Positions 7,427 through 14,731 of a DNA stretch of 26,053 nt are shown piece after piece. The notes beneath the pieces were generated by a model, which was not told where the DNA came from, did no database searches, and was given only the letters and a program-made list of their open reading frames with translations. Both the position numbers and the translations under genes were made by a program. The DNA is taken from contig NZ_JAHZAA010000011.1 of NCBI RefSeq assembly GCF_019424165.1, positions 1 to 26,053 on the forward strand. Direction: 5' to 3'. Source of the stretch: Desulfovibrio sp. (GTDB lineage Bacteria; Desulfobacterota; Desulfovibrionia; Desulfovibrionales; Desulfovibrionaceae). The stretch's first letter is position 1. Each line of letters begins with the position of its first letter.

Positions 7427-8350
7427 TTACTCCGCCATGAGGCCCAGGTCGCGCAGAAAGGCCGTGTCTTCCGTCCAGTGCTCACGCACCTTGACCCACA
7501 GTTCCAGATGTACCTTGCCGCCCACCAGCGTCTGAATGTCCTTGCGGGCTTCAGTGCCGATGACCTTGATGGACTGCCCTGCGCGCCCAATGACCATGGC
7601 CTTGTGCATGGGCCGGGCCACATAGATGGTGGCATGAATGACGGTCTGCCCGCGCTCTTCATCCTCTTCCCAACTTTCCACATCCACGGCCACGGAGTAG
7701 GGAACCTCCTGCCGCAAGTGCATGAACAGCTTTTCGCGAACGATTTCAGCCGTCATGAAGCGCAGGGGCGCAGTGGATATCTGGTCTTCGGGGAACTGGG
7801 CCTGGCCCTTGGGCAGCTTTTTGCGGATAAGCTCCATCAGGTCGGCAAGCCCGTCCCTGTGCAGGGCAGAGACAGGAAAGATATCGGCTCTCGGCCACAT
7901 TTCATGCAGCCGGGTCAGCAGGGGCAGCATGCGGCTTTTATCGCCGAACAGGTCTACCTTGTTAACCACGACGATCATCGGGCGTTCTTCGCTGGCAAGG
8001 GCCTGAGCCACGGGGGCGATGTCGCGATCAAGAAATTCAGGGTGGCGGATGTAGAGGTGGGCGTCCAGCACGGGCATGATGATGTCAGCCTGGTTCAGGC
8101 TCTGCCATACAGCCTGGATCATGGTCTTGCTCAGCCGCCCGCGCACCTGGGTGAGACCCGGAGTATCCATAAAGATGGTCTGGGCATCGTCATCGGTGAG
8201 GATGCCCACAATCTGGTTGCGCGTGGTCTGCGGCTTGGACGTGACAATAGTCACCTTCTGCCCCAGAAGGGCATTGAGCAGTGTTGATTTGCCGGCATTG
8301 GGCGGGCCCATGAGAGCCACCCATCCGCAACGGTAGTGCAGGTCGGTCAT
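7427..8350 (-). CDS. era: GTPase Era, ribosome assembly factor
   Basis: Era is an essential GTPase that binds the 3' end of 16S rRNA during 30S maturation. The 307-residue protein has the complete set of G motifs: GPPNAGKS (15-22), DTPG (62-65), NKVD (130-133) and SAL (161-163). The C-terminal KH domain has MVIGRAGQSIKVIG (252-265) as its RNA-binding loop. AGGAG lies 5 nt before the ATG at 8350. It is the first gene of an era-yggS pair and is divergent from the VUT transporter gene. Length and order are standard for Era. Confidence 0.96.
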   Translation of the reverse strand: MTDLHYRCGWVALMGPPNAGKSTLLNALLGQKVTIVTSKPQTTRNQIVGILTDDDAQTIFMDTPGLTQVRGRLSKTMIQAVWQSLNQADIIMPVLDAHLYIRHPEFLDRDIAPVAQALASEERPMIVVVNKVDLFGDKSRMLPLLTRLHEMWPRADIFPVSALHRDGLADLMELIRKKLPKGQAQFPEDQISTAPLRFMTAEIVREKLFMHLRQEVPYSVAVDVESWEEDEERGQTVIHATIYVARPMHKAMVIGRAGQSIKVIGTEARKDIQTLVGGKVHLELWVKVREHWTEDTAFLRDLGLMAE

Positions 8351-8690
8351 TACGTCTCCTGGCCGGACAACCGGCCTACGCTGCGCACAAAGGGCGCAAA
8401 GTTTTTCAAGGGGCTGTGTTCAAGTGCATGCCGCCCGCAGAAAGCGGGCTTTCGCCCGGCAAAAACAAACTGACGGGCGCGGCCGTACCGGATACGGCGG
8501 GATGGGGTTTTCCCGCAATGCCGACGAATAAAACAAGGCGGCTTTTGCAGCGGACGTTTTCAGAACCAGCCCCAGATACATGCTAAATCTGCTTTTCTGT
8601 CCCATATCCGCGCCTTCCGGTCAAGCTGCAAGGCCCAGCACCCCCTGCACCCCCTTGACGGTCATGCCGCCAGCGCTTACTCTCGCGCCC
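8351..8690. other. Hairpin-rich spacer between era and the VUT gene
   Basis: No gene is supported in this divergent spacer. Hairpins can be drawn at 8361-8376 (GGCCGG/CCGGCC, loop ACAA), 8382-8398 (TGCGC/GCGCA), 8433-8449 (GCCCGC/GCGGGC, loop AGAAA), 8482-8498 (GCCGTA/TACGGC) and 8497-8516 (GCGGGA/TCCCGC). The last two share positions 8497-8498 and so cannot both form fully. On the plus strand these would lie in the leader of the VUT transporter. Confidence 0.45.
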
Positions 8691-9188
8691 ATGTTTACCC
8701 TTCTTACATATATCGCTCTTATTGTGGGCGTAAACTACGCGTTTGCCGTCACGCCCCTTGTGGAACTGCCCAATGGTGAAATGTGGCCGCCGCTGTCTCT
8801 GGTGGTGGGCTTTATCTTTGTGGTGCGCGACTACGCGCAGCGCCGGGTGGGCCATAAGGTGCTGTGGGCCATGCTGGTGGGCTGCGTGGTGAGCTGGTAT
8901 ATGGCGACGCCGCAGCTTGCCCTGGCCAGCGCCGCGGCCTTCGCCATCGGCGAACTGGGCGACTGGGCGCTGTATACCTTTACCAACCGCCCATTTTCAC
9001 AGCGCATACTTATTTCCAGCCTGGTGGGCGCGCCCCTGGACAGCATCGTTTTTCTGCTCATCATAGGCCTTGCCACGCCCTGGTCGATCATCACCATGAG
9101 TGCAAGCAAGCTGCTTGGCGCGCTTCTGGTCTTCTGGCTGGTGCGCCGCCGCGAACAGCGCGAATACGCCATGGGCATGCAGGCCTGA
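8691..9188 (+). CDS. VUT-family (YhhQ/DUF165-like) membrane transporter, possible queuosine precursor uptake
   Basis: This is a small integral membrane protein of the VUT family; YhhQ, the best-known member, imports queuosine precursors such as preQ0. The 165-residue form starts at the ATG at 8691 with FTLLTYIALIVGVNYAF as first helix. An in-frame ATG at 8580 would add 37 residues rich in Pro and Ser that do not look like the family. Neither start has a strong ribosome binding site, so the choice rests on the protein. About five hydrophobic helices are visible, with the conserved GEMWPPLSLVVGFIFVVRDYAQR and LVGAPLDSIVFLL segments. It is shorter than E. coli YhhQ. Substrate is inferred from the family only. 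Confidence 0.8.
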   Translation: MFTLLTYIALIVGVNYAFAVTPLVELPNGEMWPPLSLVVGFIFVVRDYAQRRVGHKVLWAMLVGCVVSWYMATPQLALASAAAFAIGELGDWALYTFTNRPFSQRILISSLVGAPLDSIVFLLIIGLATPWSIITMSASKLLGALLVFWLVRRREQREYAMGMQA

Positions 9189-9224
9189 GCCTGCCTGCAA
9201 CAACGTTTCCGACCTGAAAAACAT

Positions 9225-9263
9225 ACCGCCGGAGCATGTTCACAACGAACGTGCTCCGGCGGT
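9225..9263. terminator. Long hairpin after the VUT gene
   Basis: Arms ACCGCCGGAGCA (9225-9236) and TGCTCCGGCGGT (9252-9263) pair perfectly. A T·G wobble and an inner GTTC/GAAC stem extend them to a 5-nt loop. The minus-strand transcript runs into ATGTTTTTC just past it, so it fits a back-up terminator for the cytochrome operon; the plus strand has no U-tract. Confidence 0.55.
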
Positions 9264-9303
9264 TCAGCGTCAATAAGGGCAACAAGATCCGCATCAGTCA
9301 GCC

Positions 9304-9382
9304 CGGCGACATGTGCGGCGACATGCGCGACCTGCCCGCAGCGTCTGCCCGCAGCGTCTGGCGGCAGCGTCTGGCGGCACGG
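9304..9382. repeat. Two adjacent short tandem repeat arrays
   Basis: CGGCGACATGTG/CGGCGACATGCG forms two 12-bp units at 9304-9327. From 9335 a 13-bp unit CCCGCAGCGTCTG occurs twice (9335-9347, 9348-9360), then once as GCGGCAGCGTCTG (9361-9373), then breaks down in GCGGCACGG. The units lie in non-coding DNA between two terminators and look like slippage products. Confidence 0.8.
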
Positions 9383-9455
9383 CGAACGCTGCATCCGGGC
9401 CTGATATTCCACAGTGGGCCGCCTTCTTTTTCCGCAAGCATAAACGCCGCACAGC

Positions 9456-9506
9456 AAAGCCCCGGAGAGGACCGCCCTTCAACGGCGTCCCTCTCCGGGG
9501 CTTTTT
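9456..9506 (+). terminator. Intrinsic terminator
   Basis: A perfect 15-bp stem has arms AAAGCCCCGGAGAGG (9456-9470) and its complement at 9490-9504, with a 19-nt loop and a run of five T at 9502-9506. On the plus strand it ends transcription from the VUT side. On the minus strand the stem lies 16 nt past the cytochrome operon stop and is followed by only three T, so it may work in both directions. Confidence 0.85.
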
Positions 9507-9519
9507 GTCGGTTTTCTGC

Positions 9520-11127
9520 CTATTTTTCCACCCTGAAGGTATTGCTGATGATGGCCAGGTCTTCCAGAACATCCTGCGGCAGGTGGCGGAACGGCGGCAT
9601 GACCGTGCCTGGATAGCCGTTGGTGATGACCTCCAGAGCGCGTGCATGCGTCATTGAGTACTGTTGCAGGTCCGGCGGGGGCGGCAGCAGTGTATGGCCG
9701 AATTCCGTTATCTCGCCCTCAACGCCATGACAGACCGAGCACGACTCTGCCCAGACAATCATGGCATCGCTATCCGGCTCGCGGTCGGGATCCACATCGG
9801 CCTTGCCGAACATGTCGAAGCGCTCGCCCATGGTGTCCAACACCATTTCGATCTTTTCACGGTCGTAAAGACGAAAATAGGGCATGCCCGAGCCGGGTAC
9901 GCCGTCGCGCACCAGCGTGTACACATAGTCCCTGTTGGCGCGTATGGCGGCAATGTCTTCAGCCGGAATGAGCAGCCGCCCGGCAACGGGGCCGTCCCCC
10001 CTGCCCTCCAGCCCGTGGCAGGGCGCGCAGGCCTGGTCATAAATGGTGTCGCCGTTGTCATAGACCGTTTTGAGCTTGAATGCATACCCATCCAGCGCGG
10101 GCTGGCGGAAGGGATCAAGAGCCCTGGCCCTTTCGGCCCGATAGGCATCGTTGGCGGCCTGAACCGGATTCATGGCCTGATCCTGAATGAACTGGCGGCC
10201 CACAAGCATGGCCACAAATGCCAAAGGCAACAACCAGAGAAGGCTGCGCGGGGCCGCCGCCTCCGCAGACCGCAACGCCGCATCCGTACCGACCCCCGCA
10301 CATGGCGCGGGTTGCCCCGGTCTCAGCACCCACAGGGCCAGCAGGGCCGCCAGCGCGCCGATCATGAGCGCCGTAAGGATGGTCCAGTCAAGCTCGGCAG
10401 CCACGGTGAACAGCAGCGGAATGCCTATGAGAATCTGCGCCAGAATCGCGCCGAAAATCCAGTTGCGCAGGCGCGGGGCTTTTTCCGGATTGTTGCGGGT
10501 AGAAAAAAAGAGCTGAAAGGCCGCGCCAAGCACAAGCGCCGCGCCGATGACATGCAGGTAGCGCAGCAGCCAGTGCGGAGCCAGGGCGGGCATGGAGGCA
10601 AAATCCTGCCCGCCGCTCTGCCCGAACTGCGCCCACAGGTGCTGCCGCTCCATCAAGGCCAGCGCCCCGGTAAAAACGGCTGGCACGGTAAGCAGCGCGC
10701 CCACGCCCACCACGCCGCAAAAAAAGGCCAGCCAGGCGCGCCGTTCCATGCTGTGATTAAAGGCGTCGATAAGCAGAAAGGCCACGATCAGCAGGGGAAT
10801 CACCGCCAGCCAGGCGTAGGCGAACAGGCCCGTGGTGGTGAAAAAAGAATACGAATAGCGGATCTGTACGAGCAGCAGGGGCGCAATGCCAAGCACCACC
10901 GCCAGGCTCTTGAGGCCGAGGTGGGTGTGCATGAAACGGCTGTTCCATGCCTGCCCGGCCTGATCCTGGTCGAGCCAGTCCTGAAGAAAAAACACAAAAC
11001 CCAGAATGGCCGTACCCACAATCAGCAAGGCAAAAAGCAGGTGCAGGCCAAAGGAGATGAAAAGCAGGCCGTTCTGCCAGCCTTCAGACAGGGGATGCAG
11101 GAGAAAAAGGTCGGTCCACTGGTTCAT
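9520..11127 (-). CDS. Cytochrome bd-like (CydA'-type) membrane subunit fused to a dihaem cytochrome c domain
   Basis: The 535-residue protein has eight or so hydrophobic helices in residues 20-310 and a C-terminal periplasmic domain with two c-haem sites. These are CAPCH (367-371) with Met415 as likely distal ligand, and CSVCH (463-467) with Met510. The membrane part resembles CydA: His29 in SFGLHLLFALLIVG fits the haem b595 position. His192 in RYLHVIGAALVLGA fits the CydA helix that carries His186 (E. coli numbering), a haem b558 ligand. The membrane glutamate pair of CydA is not seen. I therefore read it as a non-catalytic CydA-like partner with electron-entry haems, taking the place of CydB. 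A strong GGAGGTG precedes the ATG at 11127, 2 nt after the upstream gene. The role is inferred; alignment to the bd superfamily is needed. Confidence 0.7.
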   Translation of the reverse strand: MNQWTDLFLLHPLSEGWQNGLLFISFGLHLLFALLIVGTAILGFVFFLQDWLDQDQAGQAWNSRFMHTHLGLKSLAVVLGIAPLLLVQIRYSYSFFTTTGLFAYAWLAVIPLLIVAFLLIDAFNHSMERRAWLAFFCGVVGVGALLTVPAVFTGALALMERQHLWAQFGQSGGQDFASMPALAPHWLLRYLHVIGAALVLGAAFQLFFSTRNNPEKAPRLRNWIFGAILAQILIGIPLLFTVAAELDWTILTALMIGALAALLALWVLRPGQPAPCAGVGTDAALRSAEAAAPRSLLWLLPLAFVAMLVGRQFIQDQAMNPVQAANDAYRAERARALDPFRQPALDGYAFKLKTVYDNGDTIYDQACAPCHGLEGRGDGPVAGRLLIPAEDIAAIRANRDYVYTLVRDGVPGSGMPYFRLYDREKIEMVLDTMGERFDMFGKADVDPDREPDSDAMIVWAESCSVCHGVEGEITEFGHTLLPPPPDLQQYSMTHARALEVITNGYPGTVMPPFRHLPQDVLEDLAIISNTFRVEK

Positions 11128-11129
11128 GA

Positions 11130-12509
11130 CTACTTCACCTCCCCGGCGGCGCGGCCCGGGTGGGCCTGCTGCGTCTTGATATAGCCCTGCTCCGCCGCGA
11201 GCATGTAAATATAGTTTGCCAGCAGCAGGCGTTCCGATTCAGAGCCGGTAAAGGGCGTCATGAAGGGGCCGAGATTTTCGGTGATGTCAATGATGGCATT
11301 GAGACTGTCCAGGGTGCGCCCGGCCACACGGATGCCGATATTGTTGAGGCCGCCCTTGACGTTGGTGTGGCATACGCCGCAGTTGGCGGCAAACAGGGCC
11401 TGCCCGGCAACCATGTCGGGCGTCAGTTTGCCGTTGTCGTTTACCCAGCGCATGCGCGGCAGAAAGTTTTCATTCTTTTCGTCCAGGGCCAGCTTTTCCA
11501 CCAGCGGAACCTGATTGGCATACATATAGCCGGGCAGAAGATACGGGCCGCGCACAAATTCACGGATGCGCTCAAATTCCATAACCATGAACACACAGAG
11601 CAGCAGTGCCGGAATGCAGAGGATGCGGCTCGCCATGCGGCTGCGCAGCACCGCCACAAGTCCGGCAAGGCACAGCACGCCCACGGCAACGGCATTGAGG
11701 GTGGGCAGAAAGTCCGGCAGTTGCGACATGTATGACGTGGCTACCGCGAATTTCCAGTGGGTCAGATAGGTCATGGGCACGCGGGAGAAATATACCCAGG
11801 CGCTTACTCCGGCTACGGCCACGCAGGCCAGAAAAACGCCCCCGGACAGGCGCAGGGCGCTGCCGCGCTCCTGTGCCGTTCCCTTGAAGCGCCAGGCAAT
11901 CCAGGCCGTGAGCAGCAGAGAGCCGATGGCAAGCCCGGCTGCCAGGCGCAAAAAGACCTGTGGCGCAAAGGTGGGGTTGAAATAGGCCTGATCAAAATCC
12001 TGTCCCCAGGGCCAGCCGTCAGGCGTGAGCATGAAGCCCAGGATGCCTGAAATGAGAATGGCCGAAAAAACCGCCATGACCACATAGCCCCAGCCCAGCG
12101 CGGCCAGCTTGCCGGGCTGTTTTTCCGCCAGCCTGTCCCACAGGTAGTAATAGATGAGCAACAGGATGACTTCAGAAGTAAAGGCCCCCCACTCTATGAA
12201 CCAGGGCCAGAAAAAGAGATGGATGAGCGCACCGATGCCTTCGGGCGCGAGAATGCTGGTGATAAACCAGATGCCCACGCCCGTTACCGCACCCACGGAG
12301 GTAATGACCACCACGGTGGGGCCAAGCAGGCTGCGGCTGATTTTTGCCCAGTGCTCTCCCTTGCCCATCCAGGTCAGGGTTTGAAAAAGGATGAGCATGG
12401 TCATAAGACCAATAGCCAGGCCGTGGCTTATGATGACGTGCAGCACGGCGTCCAGGGCGATGGTCATGCCATCGCCAAGTCCCGGTATATGCAATATGGG
12501 AAATATCAT
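11130..12509 (-). CDS. Cytochrome bd-like subunit I (CydA-like) with C-terminal c-type haem
   Basis: The 459-residue protein is likely the oxygen-reducing subunit. Residues 15-345 hold about nine hydrophobic helices. LHVIISHGLAIGLMT (His24, His29) fits the first CydA helix, and FIEWGAFTSEV (Glu106, Glu113) followed by YYYLWDRL fits the glutamate region of E. coli CydA, which ends FFGWDRL. FMLTPDGW matches the loop before the fifth helix, but the next helix reads VFLRLAAGLAIG and lacks the usual His186 equivalent. No GRQPW quinol-loop motif is present. The C-terminus carries one haem site, CGVCH (377-381), with Met417 as probable distal ligand. Families of the bd superfamily with c-haem and no quinol loop have been recognised bioinformatically. 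AAGGG lies 7 nt before the ATG at 12509. Electron donor is most likely a cytochrome c. Confidence 0.8.
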   Translation of the reverse strand: MIFPILHIPGLGDGMTIALDAVLHVIISHGLAIGLMTMLILFQTLTWMGKGEHWAKISRSLLGPTVVVITSVGAVTGVGIWFITSILAPEGIGALIHLFFWPWFIEWGAFTSEVILLLIYYYLWDRLAEKQPGKLAALGWGYVVMAVFSAILISGILGFMLTPDGWPWGQDFDQAYFNPTFAPQVFLRLAAGLAIGSLLLTAWIAWRFKGTAQERGSALRLSGGVFLACVAVAGVSAWVYFSRVPMTYLTHWKFAVATSYMSQLPDFLPTLNAVAVGVLCLAGLVAVLRSRMASRILCIPALLLCVFMVMEFERIREFVRGPYLLPGYMYANQVPLVEKLALDEKNENFLPRMRWVNDNGKLTPDMVAGQALFAANCGVCHTNVKGGLNNIGIRVAGRTLDSLNAIIDITENLGPFMTPFTGSESERLLLANYIYMLAAEQGYIKTQQAHPGRAAGEVK

Positions 12510-12511
12510 GG

Positions 12512-13393
12512 CTAATTCCCTTCCGTCAGGGGGATAAGCCGCACAATCTTGTCGGAATGGGTGGGCTTGAAGGCCGGTCTGGGCTTTTCGTGAATATAGC
12601 CCGCCACGTCCAGCGCCTCTTCCTGCGTCAGGGAAGGCGCGTTTTTGGGCATAAAGCGCCAGGCAAAGATGGAAAGGGTGCGGATGCGGTGCATGCCGGC
12701 GCCGTCATTGTACGCGCCGTCGCCCCACACGGGCGGGGCAATGTCCGTACCCTCGCCGTCAAGGCCGTGGCAACGGGCGCACACGTCTTTATAAACCTTT
12801 TCGCCGTTGACCGGATCAGGCTTGTGGGGGTTGTCCATACTTTCGGGAACGGCCCAGGGCAGTTTGGCGTACACGGGAATACCCGTGGAAATCCACTGCA
12901 GGTACACCAGCAGCGACTGTATCACCTGACTGTCCAGCGGCGGCGGCGTGCCGTTCATGCTACGGTCAAAACAGCCCTGAATGCGGATGCCGAGATCAAT
13001 GGTATATTCATTGCGGTCGCGGTAACGCGGATAGGTCGCCCCCACGCCCACAAGCGAAAAGCTCTCCATGGACCGGCCGCCCTCGAAATGGCAGCTTGAA
13101 CAGGAAAGCTGGCTGTCCTTGCCGATATACTGGCCGGCGTATTTTTTCGTTTCAGTCATGATCCTGTAGCCGAGCATGACCTCTTCGCGGATACTCTCCG
13201 GCGCGTCTTCGGGACGGGGCGGATTGAACAGGGCCTGACTGGACGGCACGGCAACCCTTGTGGTCGCGGCGTCGGAATCAAGCGCCACCCGCTCTATGGA
13301 AAGCGTCGAGCCGAAGAAAGAAAGCGCCCATACGCCGAAGACAAGCAGTACGCCTGCCAGAACAAGCCCCAGGTACACGCTGCGGTTTTTCAT
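12512..13393 (-). CDS. Membrane-anchored dihaem cytochrome c, thiosulfate dehydrogenase (TsdA)-like
   Basis: The 293-residue protein has an N-terminal hydrophobic anchor (about 7-27) with no clear cleavage site, then two cytochrome c domains. Haem 1 is CSSCH (98-102) and haem 2 is CARCH (205-209). The stretch IQGCFDRSMNGTPPPLDS is characteristic of TsdA, and Cys141 in it sits where TsdA has its unusual distal cysteine ligand to the catalytic haem. RFMPKNAPSLTQEEALDVAGYI resembles the TsdA C-terminus, with Met248 a likely haem 2 ligand. TsdA joins two thiosulfates to tetrathionate and can run in reverse. AGGAG lies 5 nt before the ATG at 13393. It is the first gene of the operon, so it may feed electrons to, or draw them from, the two bd-like subunits. 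Activity is inferred. Confidence 0.75.
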   Translation of the reverse strand: MKNRSVYLGLVLAGVLLVFGVWALSFFGSTLSIERVALDSDAATTRVAVPSSQALFNPPRPEDAPESIREEVMLGYRIMTETKKYAGQYIGKDSQLSCSSCHFEGGRSMESFSLVGVGATYPRYRDRNEYTIDLGIRIQGCFDRSMNGTPPPLDSQVIQSLLVYLQWISTGIPVYAKLPWAVPESMDNPHKPDPVNGEKVYKDVCARCHGLDGEGTDIAPPVWGDGAYNDGAGMHRIRTLSIFAWRFMPKNAPSLTQEEALDVAGYIHEKPRPAFKPTHSDKIVRLIPLTEGN

Positions 13394-13771
13394 GATTTCT
13401 CCTGCTGGGGCTTGTTCTACCTGCCCCGGTATAGCTTGAAGGCAATACTATGTAATTTGGTAGGGATTCAACTATAGCGGCACTTACAGATAAAGCGAAT
13501 GAATAGTCCCAGTATAGATTTCAGAAATACAGTTTCCTGTCAACACAGGTAGCTGAAAATGCTCGTCTTGCAGGCGAACGGCAGGCGAAGGGCTGTACAG
13601 GCCACATAAAAACAGCATTGCGCAGCGGACTTGCGGGCGGCGCACCGCCGCGCAATGGCCTCAACAGGATTGACCGGGGAGTTGAGCAGTGGACAGAAAA
13701 AATCGTTGCCAGCCTGCTGCTCTGCACGAGCCCCGGGGCATACGCACGGGCTACTGCAGGAAACAGCCGCT
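13394..13771. other. Spacer between the cytochrome operon and the PHP gene
   Basis: No gene is supported. The part near 13441-13560 is AT-rich and should contain the cytochrome operon promoter. A 13631-13655 hairpin (TTGCG-GGCGG, loop CGCA, CCGCC-G-CGCAA, one bulged G) lies past the PHP gene stop on the minus strand and may close that transcript, though no U-tract follows directly. Confidence 0.4.
13511..13549 (-). promoter_or_regulatory. Candidate promoter/operator region of the cytochrome operon
   Basis: On the minus strand TTGACA (13538-13543) is a perfect -35, but the best -10 (TATACT, 13511-13516) is 21 nt away, longer than the normal 16-18. Two palindromes overlap: CCTGT-N4-ACAGG (13536-13549) over the -35, and ATTTCAGAAAT (13518-13528) in the spacer. 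The arrangement suggests an activator-dependent or repressed promoter. The regulator is unknown. Confidence 0.3.
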
Positions 13772-14596
13772 CTAGAACTCAAGCCAGCGCGGCTCCCGCC
13801 CTACTGCTATGCGGTTACGGCTGAAGCCGTACGAGCGGGCGTAGCGCGCCAGATCTTCGAAATGGGATACGGTTTCGGCGGCCGCATGGGCATCGGAACC
13901 AAAACAGATATCCAGTCCCAGATCAGCGGCAAGGCCCATAATGGCCGGGCCGGGATACGGCTCATGAAAAGCCTTTCGCAAACCTGCGGAAGAAACCTCC
14001 ATGGCAACATCCTCCCGCCGCATGGCTTCAAGGGCACGCGCCACACTATCCAGGCTGCCCGGCTGACGCAGCCAGGCCTGAAAGTCGTCATAGCAGCAGA
14101 CCTTGATAAAGTCCGGATGCGCCACCACATCCACAAGTCCGCTGGCCGCAAGCCTGGCCATTTCTTCATAATAGGCTTCATAGCGGGCAAAGCGCTCCGG
14201 CAGGGCCAGACCTTCGCCCCAACTGCGCGGAGAACCTATGGGTACATCGTGCACAAAATGCAGGCCGCCGATAACATAGTCAAAGGGATATTGCCCCAGC
14301 AGGTTTTCCATCCACCCCATATTGACGGGCAGCCAGTCCAGCTCCATGCCGAGCAGCACTCGGGGGCCACCGGGCAAGGCGCTGCCCTTGAGCGCCAGCA
14401 CAGCCTCCACATAGGCGGGAAAGGTCACGTTGAGGTCCCCCTTGTAGAGCGGGCAGGAATAACCCGGCGGCAGGGGGGAGTGTTCGGAGAGGCCGTACCA
14501 GTCCACATGGCGTTCGCTGGCCGCCTTATACATGTCGCCCACGGTATTCTGGCCGTGAGCGGCCAGGGTGTGATTATGCAGATCTGCGCGTATCAT
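13772..14596 (-). CDS. PHP-domain phosphatase, histidinol-phosphatase (HisK) type
   Basis: This protein belongs to the PHP metal-dependent phosphoesterase family; its best-known function is dephosphorylation of histidinol phosphate, the next-to-last step of histidine synthesis. From the ATG at 14596 it has 274 residues. Metal-binding motifs are ADLHNHT (His7, His9), GLSEHSP, LLGMELDW, GGLHFVHD, VVAHPDF and FGSDAHAA, in the order expected for the seven-stranded PHP barrel. The start is uncertain: an ATG at 14677 adds 27 residues, but that extension is Arg/Pro-rich and PHP proteins usually begin just before the DLHxH motif. hisI and hisG lie about 5 kb away, which supports but does not prove the histidine role. 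Confidence 0.78.
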   Translation of the reverse strand: MIRADLHNHTLAAHGQNTVGDMYKAASERHVDWYGLSEHSPLPPGYSCPLYKGDLNVTFPAYVEAVLALKGSALPGGPRVLLGMELDWLPVNMGWMENLLGQYPFDYVIGGLHFVHDVPIGSPRSWGEGLALPERFARYEAYYEEMARLAASGLVDVVAHPDFIKVCCYDDFQAWLRQPGSLDSVARALEAMRREDVAMEVSSAGLRKAFHEPYPGPAIMGLAADLGLDICFGSDAHAAAETVSHFEDLARYARSYGFSRNRIAVGREPRWLEF

Positions 14597-14731
14597 CCCC
14601 TGTGCATACGCCAAAGCCCGGGCAAAGACCACCCGCGGCGCGGGTCGCTTCCGGCCGGAAGATGGCAATATCCCCATGCCGGCACGGCCTGTTCATCCGC
14701 CATCCGATATTCGTATGAGGAATCAAAAGCG

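Larger units (their letters stand above)
9189..9519. other. Spacer between VUT gene and cytochrome operon
   Basis: Two convergent genes end here. The spacer holds a hairpin (9225-9263), two short tandem repeat arrays (9304-9382) and a strong intrinsic terminator (9456-9506). A minus-strand reading frame across the repeats contains AAHVAGLTDADLVALI, which faintly recalls the end of a class I cytochrome c. It has no haem motif and no start signal, so I do not call a gene. Confidence 0.5.

Noticed and set aside
6605..8287. 560-codon plus-strand frame over yggS and era
   Set aside because: Both genes beneath it have full family motifs; the antisense product has none.
8361..8516. preQ1 riboswitch ahead of the VUT gene
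   Set aside because: I could not find the conserved preQ1 bases or pseudoknot tail; only generic hairpins are visible.
9335..9373. Direct repeats as a CRISPR array
   Set aside because: Units are 13 bp and abut each other, with no spacers and no cas genes nearby.
8831..9457. Minus-strand frame with AAHVAGLTDADLVALI as a cytochrome c fragment
   Set aside because: No CxxCH in the expected place, no start signal, and the segment is partly made by the tandem repeats.
9664..11184. 506-codon plus-strand frame over the dihaem membrane protein
   Set aside because: Antisense to a protein with two CxxCH motifs and membrane helices; the product is Gln/Arg/His-rich.
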